Shown: positions 22,985-30,821 of the stretch, piece by piece
Position numbering within the stretch: position 1 is the stretch's first letter
How the letters are laid out: each line of letters opens with the position of its first letter
Assembly (NCBI GenBank): GCA_026415715.1
Contig: JAOAGO010000030.1
Location: 1 to 34,275, forward strand
Direction of reading: 5' to 3'
DNA: 34,275 bases
From: Chitinophagaceae bacterium
Lineage (GTDB): Bacteria; Bacteroidota; Bacteroidia; Chitinophagales; Chitinophagaceae
Position numbers and translations under genes: made by a program
Notes under the pieces: model-generated
Databases searched by the model: none
Told to the model about the DNA's origin: nothing
Seen by the model: the letters and a program-made list of their open reading frames with translations, nothing else

Positions 22985-23950
22985 ATGTCTTTAAAACATA
23001 TTCAGCCCACCGGAACGAAAGATACACGAAGTGGTTTTGGCGACGGCATTGTTGAGGTCGCACGAAAAAATAAAAATATCGTGGCGCTTACGGCCGACTT
23101 AGCGGGATCGCTGAAACTGAATCAGTTTATTAAAGAATTTCCCGAACGGTTTTTTCAGTGCGGCATTGCTGAAGCCAATATGATGGGGGTTGCAGCCGGA
23201 CTTACCATTGGCGGAAAAATACCTTATACCGCAACGTTTGCCAACTTCTCAACCGGAAGGGTTTACGACCAGATTCGTCAAAGTATTGCTTACAGCCACA
23301 AAAACGTTAAAATCTGCGCTTCCCATGCCGGACTTACGCTGGGCGAAGACGGAGCCACGCATCAAATTCTGGAAGACATCGGGCTGATGAAGATGCTCCC
23401 CGGCATGACGGTGATTGTACCCTGCGATTACCATCAAACCAAAGCAGCCACCAAGGCGATCGCCGATTATGAAGGCCCAGTGTATTTAAGATTCGGGAGA
23501 CCTGCCTGGCCCATATTTACCAAAGAAGAAGACTTTGAAATCGGGAAGCTTCAATATTTTTCAAAGGGCACGGATGTCACTCTATTTGCATGCGGACATA
23601 TGGTTTGGCAAGCCATTCAGGCAGGTGCTATACTGGAAGAAAAAGGATTCAGTGTAGAACTGATCAATGTACACACCGTAAAACCGCTGGATGAAGAAGC
23701 CGTTATAAACTCACTCAAAAAAACCCGATGTGCCGTTACTGCCGAAGAGCACAACATCATAGGCGGCATGGGCGACACAATTGCGCAATGTGCAGCCCGT
23801 AACTTTCCTGTACCGATTGAATACATAGGCACCCGCGATACCTTTGGTGAAAGCGGCACGCCGGCCCAATTACTGAAAAAATACGGACTGGATGTAACCG
23901 ATATCGTTACGGCTGCCGAAAAAGTGATAAAAAGAAAAAAAGAAATGTAA
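22985..23950 (+). CDS. Transketolase C-terminal half (pyrimidine-binding and C-terminal domains)
   Basis: 321 residues covering the second half of transketolase: pyrimidine-binding domain with FQCGIAEANMMGVAAGL (catalytic-type Glu63), HAGLTLGEDGATHQ (~114-127) and GPVYLRFGRPAWP, then the C-terminal domain with VELINVHTVKPLDEEAV and AEEHNIIGGMGD. Bacteroidota often split transketolase into N and C genes, usually adjacent, with the two chains forming the thiamine-diphosphate enzyme of the pentose phosphate pathway. Here no N-terminal partner is adjacent; upstream is a 384-base gap without homologous coding sequence. A related 1-deoxyxylulose-type or other two-subunit transketolase-like enzyme is possible. 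Confidence 0.85.
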   Translation: MSLKHIQPTGTKDTRSGFGDGIVEVARKNKNIVALTADLAGSLKLNQFIKEFPERFFQCGIAEANMMGVAAGLTIGGKIPYTATFANFSTGRVYDQIRQSIAYSHKNVKICASHAGLTLGEDGATHQILEDIGLMKMLPGMTVIVPCDYHQTKAATKAIADYEGPVYLRFGRPAWPIFTKEEDFEIGKLQYFSKGTDVTLFACGHMVWQAIQAGAILEEKGFSVELINVHTVKPLDEEAVINSLKKTRCAVTAEEHNIIGGMGDTIAQCAARNFPVPIEYIGTRDTFGESGTPAQLLKKYGLDVTDIVTAAEKVIKRKKEM

Positions 23951-24067
23951 TGTACAGGATACTCACATCGTTGTAAGAGTTTATTTTCGGGATTACCACT
24001 TGGCATAACTTGCCGTTTTAAACAAATCCCGGATTTTATCATCAAAGCATAGACACAACAGTCTTTA

Positions 24068-24619
24068 ATGTCCCTGACGTTATCTGATAGCGAATTACTG
24101 GCCCGGTTTCGGCAAACCGAAACCAGGGAACAGGCTTTTACGGCGCTGATTAAAAAATATCAGGACAAGCTGTACTGGCACATTCGTCGCCTGGTAATTA
24201 CGCATGACGATGCCAATGATGTACTTCAGAATGTATTTATCAGAGTCTGGAACGGACTGGAAAATTTCAGAGAAGACAGTAAACTCTATACCTGGCTATA
24301 CCGCATAGCCACCAACGAATGCCTGACATTTTTAGAACAACAAAAAAGAAAAGCGGCGTTAAGCCTTGATGAAGTGCAATCAGGGCTGGTTAATAAAATA
24401 AAAGCAGAGAAACATTTTGATGCAGAAAAATTGGAATGGAAATTACAACTTGCCATTCAACAACTTCCTGAAAAACAAAGAATTGTATTTACTTTACGAT
24501 ATTATGACGAAATGCCGTACGAAGAAATGAGTAAAGTGCTGGATACCAGCGAAGGGGCATTGAAAGCAAGCTATCATCATGCAGTAAAAAAAATTGAAGA
24601 TTATTTGCTGAATCGTTAA
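24068..24619 (+). CDS. RNA polymerase ECF-type sigma factor
   Basis: 183 residues. Region 2 (~25-92) contains YQDKLYWHIRRLVITHDDANDVLQNVFIRVW and LYTWLYRIATNECLTFL (core binding and -10 recognition). Region 4 (~128-180) contains LPEKQRIVFTLRYYDEMPYEEMSKVLDTSEGALKASYHHAVKKI, a helix-turn-helix. There is no region 1 or 3, as usual for ECF factors. First gene of a three-gene rightward unit with a membrane protein (62 bases downstream) that is a good anti-sigma candidate. I see no clear promoter in the 117-base gap upstream, so it may direct its own transcription from a non-housekeeping promoter. Confidence 0.95.
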   Translation: MSLTLSDSELLARFRQTETREQAFTALIKKYQDKLYWHIRRLVITHDDANDVLQNVFIRVWNGLENFREDSKLYTWLYRIATNECLTFLEQQKRKAALSLDEVQSGLVNKIKAEKHFDAEKLEWKLQLAIQQLPEKQRIVFTLRYYDEMPYEEMSKVLDTSEGALKASYHHAVKKIEDYLLNR

Positions 24620-24681
24620 ACTTTACGAAGTGAATTCCATCTTATTATAACAATTCCTAAATTGCATAAGCTTTTATTCAG

Positions 24682-25455
24682 ATGTGTCCGGAACGTTCAA
24701 TACAAGATGAATTAAAACAGTTAAACAGTCGTTTAGCCGAAGTTGAACGGAAAAAGGGTTATTCCGTTCCGGAAAATTATTTTGATTCCTTGGCCGATCA
24801 TATTCTTTTACGAATTAAAGCGCAACATTCTGAAAATCCGTCAGAAGAAATACAGTTTTTATCTCCCCTGCTCAGCCGCGTATCCAAAGAAATGCCGTAT
24901 TCAATTCCGGAAAACTATTTTACTTCTTTGTACCGGGATATACTGCATGCCACAACTAATTACGACTCTGTACAGGAAGAAACAGAAAAAATTTCAGGCC
25001 TGGTTGCCGGAATTAACAAAACCAATGTTTATTCCGCTCCACAGGGATATTTTGAACAGAACGCAGATGTTATTGTAACGAAAGCAGACTCAAAACCGGC
25101 TAAAATCATTTCCATGTACAGCCGGCGTAAATTTCGTTTCGGCACTGTTGCCGCCATGATGGCAGGAATTATCCTTTTCAGCAGTATCATTTTGCTGAAA
25201 AAGCAAGGCATAGAGGAAAACGGAAAGCAGGTGCTGGCAAAGATTTCCAACGACATAAAAAAAATGAATGATGAACAGCAGCAAGCGCTGATCGAATTTC
25301 TGAATGCAGGGCTTAGCGGAAAAGAAACCGCAACTTCGACGAAAGACGGCTGGAAACAGGAAATACAACTCATGCTTCAGGATATTCCTGAAGAAGAACT
25401 CATACACTTCAAACAACAAACCGATGATATGGAAAATCTTCTGATGGTCAACTAA
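24682..25455 (+). CDS. PENYF-repeat single-pass membrane protein, probable anti-sigma factor
   Basis: 257 residues. The N-terminal cytoplasmic part has three copies of a short repeat: YSVPENYFDS (27-36), YSIPENYFTS (73-82) and YSAPQGYFEQ (117-126), each preceded by an L-x-x-V/I-x-K-type helix. Then a basic stretch (RRKFRF), one membrane segment (~154-172) and a helical C-terminal part with DIPEEELIHFKQQTDD near the end. The position directly behind an ECF sigma gene and the single membrane pass fit an anti-sigma factor, but the zinc-binding HxxxCxxC anti-sigma motif is absent. From family knowledge, such PENYF proteins follow ECF genes in related genomes. The function is inferred from context. 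Confidence 0.65.
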   Translation: MCPERSIQDELKQLNSRLAEVERKKGYSVPENYFDSLADHILLRIKAQHSENPSEEIQFLSPLLSRVSKEMPYSIPENYFTSLYRDILHATTNYDSVQEETEKISGLVAGINKTNVYSAPQGYFEQNADVIVTKADSKPAKIISMYSRRKFRFGTVAAMMAGIILFSSIILLKKQGIEENGKQVLAKISNDIKKMNDEQQQALIEFLNAGLSGKETATSTKDGWKQEIQLMLQDIPEEELIHFKQQTDDMENLLMVN

Positions 25456-25461
25456 TGCAGC

Positions 25462-25890
25462 ATGAAAAAGATAATGCTCATATGGTGTTTGTTTTTGACG
25501 GTTGTGTTTCTCAATGCACAAAATGACCCTGCCGATCCCGTATCTCGCGAAAGCAAAATCAGAGACCGGATGCAGGAATACATTCAAAGGAAATTAAACT
25601 TAAATCGTCAGGAAGCCGAAAAATTTACCCCTGTATTTGTGCGTTATTTTAAAGAATTTGTTCAAACCCATCGCAGTCACCGCGATGACCGACTGGTGCT
25701 TCAGCAAAAGATTATCGAACTGCGCATCAGATACCGCGACGAATTCCGGCAGATTCTGGATGAAAATAAAGCAAATAACGTATTTCGTTACGAAGACGAG
25801 TTTCGCATAAAAGCCAGAGAAGTGATTCTGGAACAACGGCGGCAAAGACTGGAAAAAAGTACGGATGTAAACCGCCCGGTTGAACATTGA
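25462..25890 (+). CDS. Exported helical protein of the ECF sigma operon
   Basis: 142 residues with a signal peptide (MKKIMLIWCLFLTVVFLNAQ). The mature part is strongly helical and rich in Arg, Glu and Gln (RDRMQEYIQRKLNLNRQEAEKF, VLQQKIIELRIRYRDEFRQIL, VILEQRRQRLEK), reminiscent of the periplasmic Spy/CpxP chaperone-like proteins, although I see no clear LTxxQ motif. It starts 6 bases after the PENYF-repeat gene, so the three genes form one operon. A periplasmic sensor or chaperone role next to a sigma/anti-sigma pair is plausible but inferred. Confidence 0.65.
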   Translation: MKKIMLIWCLFLTVVFLNAQNDPADPVSRESKIRDRMQEYIQRKLNLNRQEAEKFTPVFVRYFKEFVQTHRSHRDDRLVLQQKIIELRIRYRDEFRQILDENKANNVFRYEDEFRIKAREVILEQRRQRLEKSTDVNRPVEH

Positions 25891-25899
25891 GTTTTTCCC

Positions 25900-25940
25900 G
25901 AAAATTTTTCTCAAATTTTTTTACCGCCAGAGAAATTTTC
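25900..25940. terminator. Weak AT-rich inverted repeat between convergent genes
   Basis: GAAAATTTTTCTC (25900-25912) pairs imperfectly with GAGAAATTTTC (25930-25940). It lies 10 bases after the stop of the sigma operon and before the end of the leftward MBL-fold gene, so it may act as a bidirectional terminator. Confidence 0.35.
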
Positions 25941-25968
25941 TCAAACCTTATCGCTTTGCTGTATTCAG

Positions 25969-26736
25969 CTATTCATCTTTTGAACTCTTTTCCACATCGT
26001 GTGTGACGGCCGTCCACATCGCCTGGCGAACATCGTGATAAAACAAAAATATCCAGTTTTCTTCGATTCCCCGGCTTAACCATTCGTGCCTTAACATCAT
26101 TGCTTTTTTTCCATCATAATCGTATTTCGCAACCAGCCTGCTTTTCATTTGATTCAACTGCGGCGCTTCATCACCGCCAAAAAAAACAGTTTGATTTCCG
26201 TTGCGAATCCAGAAGACCTGATGAAAAGGCGTATGCGCACCCGTCATCCTGTATTCTATTTTTTCGTCTATAAATCCATCCCCTTCCAGCAACACTACCT
26301 GCCGGTTATTGCGCAAAACCTCAATTTCTTCCGGAATATAAGACGGTAATCCCTTTTCAAAAGCATAAGCCAGCTCTTTACGTTGCACATAATAGGTTGC
26401 ATTGGGAAAAGCGAGCCTGTATCCCAATCCATCTCTTTCCAATCCGATACCTCCGGCATGGTCTTTATGCAGATGCGTCAGTAAAACCTTTGTTACCTGT
26501 TGTGGAGCAATTCCTTCTTTTTGCAGGTTTTGATGAAGCTGCAGGATTCCATTCTGCTCAAAGCCGAGTCCGGCATCCAGAAGAATGACATCGGATGATA
26601 GCACCACTGCAAAAGGCTGAATTTCTACCAAAAGGTTTCCTTTACTCTGATGCTGATTTACGGAGGGTTCATAGGGAACAAATTTTTTTGAATGACCAAT
26701 GGTAAATGTTCCTTCCGAGAGGGGTATAATTTTCAT
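25969..26736 (-). CDS. MBL-fold metallohydrolase
   Basis: 255 residues, cytoplasmic (no signal peptide). Metallo-beta-lactamase fold with the metal motif THLHKDHAGG (His88, His90, Asp92, His93), a later GAHTPFHQVF that supplies the third-site His, FFGGDEAPQ as the Asp region, and a C-terminal YHD. The family spans lactonases, glyoxalase II-like and other hydrolases; the N-terminal shape resembles the quorum-quenching lactonase/SnoRase-type group, but the substrate cannot be called. It has its own promoter box TACTTTTG at 26792-26799. Confidence 0.9.
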   Translation of the reverse strand: MKIIPLSEGTFTIGHSKKFVPYEPSVNQHQSKGNLLVEIQPFAVVLSSDVILLDAGLGFEQNGILQLHQNLQKEGIAPQQVTKVLLTHLHKDHAGGIGLERDGLGYRLAFPNATYYVQRKELAYAFEKGLPSYIPEEIEVLRNNRQVVLLEGDGFIDEKIEYRMTGAHTPFHQVFWIRNGNQTVFFGGDEAPQLNQMKSRLVAKYDYDGKKAMMLRHEWLSRGIEENWIFLFYHDVRQAMWTAVTHDVEKSSKDE

Positions 26737-26791
26737 AAATGAAAAGAGATAATTTTTGCAGACGACCTGTTATATTTAATTTCTGTACTTG

Positions 26792-26799
26792 CAAAAGTA
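26792..26799 (-). promoter_or_regulatory. -7 box of the MBL-fold gene
   Basis: TACTTTTG on the minus strand, exact TANNTTTG match, about 55 bases before the ATG. No TTG at the right distance. Upstream (26822-26838) there is TGTAA-N7-TTACA, one base longer than the CRP/FNR-like sites. Confidence 0.4.
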
Positions 26800-26911
26800 A
26801 TACTAACCCGAAGAACTGTTATGTAAAAATGAATTACACACAAAAGGAAATATCGTTTTTATGAAAAATATGCTTTACTGTTACGTCAATTTCTCAGGGT
26901 AAATTTTAATT

Positions 26912-26979
26912 AAAAAAACTGTTCTGAAAAAACGCTGCATCAGCATATATACTGACTCTACGGATAATGATCAGAACAG
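26912..26979 (-). terminator. Intrinsic terminator after the M43 gene
   Basis: Perfect 9-bp stem CTGTTCTGA / TCAGAACAG (26971-26979 and 26919-26927) around a 43-nt loop that itself holds a GCTG/CAGC hairpin. On the minus strand it is followed by seven T (26912-26918). It begins 32 bases after the restored M43 stop codon, in the 26737-27010 gap. Confidence 0.6.
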
Positions 26980-27010
26980 CTGTCCGGAAATTTATTCAGA
27001 ATAGTAAATT

Positions 27011-28104
27011 CTACGGCTGTGCAAAACTGTTTCTGGGGCCACCCGGCGCAAAAACAGCTAACATTCTGGCTTTCTGGCCGGCAGTAAACATATACATACA
27101 GGCATCATCGGTATAATCCATATAATTCATAAACATATCGCCGTTTGGACCATTTGAGCAGGAAATTCTGGGAAAAGCCGACATCCGTAGTTTGGCCCGC
27201 CCTGATTGGGTGTATCAGACACCAGGTCGCTGCCTTTGCAAGCGCTACCGTCATCACCCCAAATATGCCTTAAATTCAGCCAGTGCCCTACTTCGTGGGT
27301 TGCCGTTCTTCCTTTGTTAAAAGGCGCTACGGCGCTTCCGGTAGTTCCGAAAGCCTGATAATCTATAACAACTCCATCAGTATTGGCATTTCCGCCGGGA
27401 AATTGAGCATACCCCAGTATTCCGCTTCCCAAGTCACAAACCCAAATGTTTAATTTGGTTGTGGGACTGGTTGGACTAATGCCACCCCGATTGTTTCTTT
27501 TCACATTGTCAATTGTTGACCAACTGGTTACCGTAGAGTATCTTCTTTTCACCTGATCTAAAACAAAAGTAACTCCGATATTACCTGAACGTAAACTCTC
27601 AAAGGCAGCCGGCGTATTGTTATAATCCGGATTCGTTGCGCTGAAATCCTGATTCAGTACGGCAATTTGTGAAGCAATTTGTGCGTCAGAAACATTTTCG
27701 GCGGTCGTATTATAAACTACATTTACGACTACCGGAATTTCGATGGTTCCATCCGGTAACAAACGACCGGCATTCACATTTTCGACATATTGCTTTATAA
27801 AATTTTCAATTTCATCCATACGTCGCTTTAAAGTCGGGTCTTCATTAAGTTGTGCCTGAAGTACATCATCTGCGGCACATTTTCTTTGTAAGGTTACAGA
27901 TTCTTTCTGTATTAACTCTGATGTATCAGTTTTTACTTCTTTTTTACAGGAAACCATAAAAAACAGACCGGTTGCCAGGAAAAGGATGAATGATTTTCTT
28001 ATAAAATAAAATTTTAAATTTATGAAGCAATCGTTGCGAAAAGTTATTTTTTCCTTTTGAAATATTGTTAAAAAACGGGCCCCATTTTTTAAACATTGTT
28101 TCAA
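27011..28104 (-). pseudogene. M43 family (pappalysin-like) zinc metalloprotease, frameshifted
   Basis: The long frame (27127-28104) encodes a lipoprotein-type signal (FIRKSFILFLATGLFFMVSC), a pro-region and the M43 zinc site HEVGHWLNLRHIWGD (270-280 of that frame), but it ends abnormally after GGPNYGC with an unrelated 17-residue tail. One base inserted near 27180 (CCGGCTTTTCCC instead of CGGCTTTTCCC) joins it to a second frame reading [20 protein letters not shown] and so on to the TAG at 27011. This restores the NYMDY Met-turn and a normal ~360-residue protein. In addition, the frame has no ATG before the signal: the only start at 28104 is TTG, which gives a 30-residue charged lead-in, and an ATA (28021-28023) stands where the ATG would be expected. 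Either a decaying gene or a sequencing error at one base. Confidence 0.8.
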
Positions 28105-28125
28105 TTATTGAAAACTTTTCAGTAC

Positions 28126-28147
28126 ATGATTCATTCGAATGAATCAT
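28126..28147. repeat. Perfect 22-bp palindrome
   Basis: ATGATTCATTC followed directly by its reverse complement GAATGAATCAT, with no spacer. It lies in the 61-base gap between the AlkB-like gene end and the M43 gene start. A smaller palindrome TTTCAA-TTA-TTGAAA follows at 28099-28113. There is no T run, so it is more likely an operator or a cruciform-forming site than a terminator. Confidence 0.6.
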
Positions 28148-28165
28148 ACAAAAGTTCCTTTCTGA

Positions 28166-29203
28166 TTAAACCAAAAGTTTCCGGATTCTATTATTCATTA
28201 CACTAAACCATATGGGAGGAATCAGCGCCAGGAGAATCATACCGGGATAACCGGTAGGCATTTGCGGGGAATTTTCATGATGGCGAAGAATCTGATATTT
28301 ACGGCTGGCTTTGTAGTGATGGTCGCTGTGACGGGTTAGTTCAAACAGTATGAGACGGCCGATAATATGATTACTGTTCCAACTGTGATGCGGAAGAATT
28401 TTTTCATATTGGCCGGCTTCATTTTTCTTTCGCTGCAGTCCGTAATGCTGAATATAATTTACGCTTTCCAGCAGTAAAATTCCGATGAGAGCAGCCACAC
28501 AAAATGCTCCCAAAGCCTTCAGCCCAAAAAGAGTATAAATCAGAAGCAGAAAACCTAACTGAATCAAGGTGAACTGTATCATTTCATTACGAAGTGACAG
28601 AAAATGAATTCCCTTTCTTTTTACTTCGGCGCCGGCAATCTTCCATGCGTCAAGATAGCCCTGGGTTATGCTGCGCAGGTAAAAAAGATAAACCGGCTCA
28701 TTGTAGCGGGCGCTGTTTGGGTCGTTTTCAGTGGCAACCCTTTTATGATGCCCTTTGTTGTGCTCAATAAAAAAATGCATATAGAGCGATGTCAGCAACA
28801 AGATTTTGGCCAGCGCCTGTTCTGTTTTATCCGAACGGTGGCCCAACTCATGCGCCACGTTAATACCGAACACACCGCACAATAATCCCATCACTAAAAT
28901 TCTGCCCCAGTAATCGGTGGTTGTTAATGAATCTTCAGCTAACCCCTTTAAAAAAGAATACAAGGCAAAATATTGCAAAGGAACAATCATATACAACCAA
29001 AGGTCATATACTTTATTTTGCTTTTCGGCCGATTCTTCCACTTCAGATAAATTGCTGTCATCGGGTTTTAAAAACAGTTCCAACAGCGGAACAATTATCC
29101 AGATGGCTATTAATGGATACCAGATGACTATACCCTGCAAATAAAAAGAACGTATTCCTGCAAGCATCAGCAAAAGGGGCAGAAAATACTTTAAGTATCG
29201 CAT
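28166..29203 (-). CDS. AlkB-like membrane alkane 1-monooxygenase / fatty-acid hydroxylase
   Basis: 345 residues with about six membrane segments. All histidine boxes of the AlkB branch of integral-membrane non-haem di-iron enzymes are present: HELGHRSD (118-125), EHNKGHHKRV (147-156), NYIQHYGLQR (249-258, the HYG signature of AlkB) and LTRHSDHHY (289-297). AlkB enzymes hydroxylate terminal carbons of alkanes or related lipids with electrons from rubredoxin. No rubredoxin or rubredoxin reductase gene is in this window. Several Bacteroidota carry such a gene without alkane growth, so a lipid-modifying role is equally possible. Confidence 0.92.
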   Translation of the reverse strand: MRYLKYFLPLLLMLAGIRSFYLQGIVIWYPLIAIWIIVPLLELFLKPDDSNLSEVEESAEKQNKVYDLWLYMIVPLQYFALYSFLKGLAEDSLTTTDYWGRILVMGLLCGVFGINVAHELGHRSDKTEQALAKILLLTSLYMHFFIEHNKGHHKRVATENDPNSARYNEPVYLFYLRSITQGYLDAWKIAGAEVKRKGIHFLSLRNEMIQFTLIQLGFLLLIYTLFGLKALGAFCVAALIGILLLESVNYIQHYGLQRKKNEAGQYEKILPHHSWNSNHIIGRLILFELTRHSDHHYKASRKYQILRHHENSPQMPTGYPGMILLALIPPIWFSVMNNRIRKLLV

Positions 29204-29231
29204 TTATGATTCGCGGTTTGATTTCCGAATT

Positions 29232-29256
29232 TATAAAATTTTTAAAAAATTTTATA
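29232..29256. repeat. Perfect 25-bp AT-only palindrome
   Basis: TATAAAATTTTT, one A, AAAAATTTTATA (12 + 1 + 12). It lies in the 124-base region between the divergent AlkB-like (minus) and DUF1800 (plus) genes; it could be an operator, or simply AT-rich symmetry. Confidence 0.5.
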
Positions 29257-29327
29257 CACATTAATTCTTCATCAAATTTTAAACGAACTTTCTTTTATAA
29301 AGTCTTTATTTAAACTTTTACATCATA

Positions 29328-30794
29328 ATGTCCTTATCTACCCGATTAAAAAACCAGCATCTTTTATGGAGAGCCGGTTTTGGGCCTGCCGTTGAGCAAT
29401 TGAATGAATTATCTCTTTATTCTCCTCAGCAATATTATCAGGCCCTGGTGAAAGCCTCTGCAAATGAACCTGTTCCCCTAGAAGCTGTTGACGATTATCT
29501 GAAAGGATTCTTTCAAGGCATGGGCGATGTGATTCGGATGCAAACCAACCTGTCGGATGAAGAACGGAAAAAATTCAGGCAAAAAAACAGGCAGGGCGTT
29601 AGAAACCTGAATCTATTATGGTTTAAAGAAATGGTAAACAGCTCCGCTCAGCTTCGGGAAAAAATGGCGCTATTCTGGCACGGGCATTTTGCCTGTCGCA
29701 ACCTGAACGTATTATATCAACAGCAGTTGCTCCACATTCTGCGAAAGTACGGCTTGGGTTCATTTCGCACTTTACTTCATGAAGTGTCCAAATCGGCGGC
29801 CATGCTGAATTTTCTGAACAATCAGCAAAACCGAAAAGATCATCCGAACGAAAATTTTGCCAGAGAAGTGATGGAGTTATTCACCTTGGGTCGGGGCCAT
29901 TACAGCGAAAACGACATAAAAGAAGCGGCCAGAGCATTTACCGGTTGGGGCGCTAACCTGAAAGGTGAATTTGTATTCAGAAAATTTCAGCACGACTTTG
30001 GAAAAAAAACTTTTCTAAACCGAACAGGGAATTTTGACGGAGAAGATATTCTGAACATACTCCTGGAACAAAAACAAACCGCCAGATTCATTACACGGAA
30101 AATTTATTCTTTTTTCGTAAACGATAACCCCGACGATGAAAAAACAGAATGGCTTGCCCGGCGCTTTTATCAAAGCGATTATAATATTTCAAAGTTAATG
30201 GAGGATATCTTTACTTCAGATTGGTTTTATGAAAGCCGGAATATCGGCTGTAAGATCAAATCGCCGGTAGAGCTGCTGGTCGGAATGCAACGTCTTTTAC
30301 CGATGAAAATAGAAAACGAAACGATGATACTGGTGCTTCAACGCTTGTTAGGACAGGTTTTGTTCTTTCCTCCGAATGTGGCCGGATGGCCCGGCGGAAA
30401 AAACTGGATTGACAGCTCTACCCTGCTGCTCAGAATGCGCCTGCCGGCAATTTTCATGAACGAAGAGGCGCTGAATGTTCAACCCAAACCGGATGACGAT
30501 CAGATGATGGGTCAACCTGACGCTGAAGAAAATATCTTACCGAAAAACAGAAATTTAACTGAACGATACGGCAAAGCATTGAAAGCAGAAATACGCTGGG
30601 ATGAATTTCTGCGCTTTTACCAAAATCTTCCAAAAGAAAAACTGATCATCAGTATTTCAGAAACCTTACTCCAGGCAAAAACAAATGTACCGGTACAAGT
30701 CATCTACTCTTTCAGTAAAAGAAAAGATCAGAAGGATTTCATCAAAGCCGCAACCCTGTACATGATGAGTTTGCCGGAATATCAGCTTTGCTGA
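29328..30794 (+). CDS. DUF1800 family protein
   Basis: 488 residues. Begins with the typical HLLWRAGFGP (11-20). It includes WFKEMVNSSAQLREKMALFWHGHFACR, the family core ENFAREVMELFTLGRGHYSENDIKEAARAFTGW, and a C-terminal VAGWPGGKNWI segment. DUF1800 proteins are almost always encoded directly before a DUF1501 protein, as here; the biochemical role of the pair is not established. I see no clear signal peptide. First gene of the two-gene rightward unit; divergent from the AlkB-like gene. Confidence 0.93.
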   Translation: MSLSTRLKNQHLLWRAGFGPAVEQLNELSLYSPQQYYQALVKASANEPVPLEAVDDYLKGFFQGMGDVIRMQTNLSDEERKKFRQKNRQGVRNLNLLWFKEMVNSSAQLREKMALFWHGHFACRNLNVLYQQQLLHILRKYGLGSFRTLLHEVSKSAAMLNFLNNQQNRKDHPNENFAREVMELFTLGRGHYSENDIKEAARAFTGWGANLKGEFVFRKFQHDFGKKTFLNRTGNFDGEDILNILLEQKQTARFITRKIYSFFVNDNPDDEKTEWLARRFYQSDYNISKLMEDIFTSDWFYESRNIGCKIKSPVELLVGMQRLLPMKIENETMILVLQRLLGQVLFFPPNVAGWPGGKNWIDSSTLLLRMRLPAIFMNEEALNVQPKPDDDQMMGQPDAEENILPKNRNLTERYGKALKAEIRWDEFLRFYQNLPKEKLIISISETLLQAKTNVPVQVIYSFSKRKDQKDFIKAATLYMMSLPEYQLC

Positions 30795-30821
30795 AAAATG
30801 TTAAACCTTAAAATTCTAATC

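Noticed and set aside
27944-28147. 67-residue frame with ATG overlapping the start of the M43 gene
   Set aside because: It is in another frame, ends without a domain and gives no signal peptide; it does not repair the M43 start.
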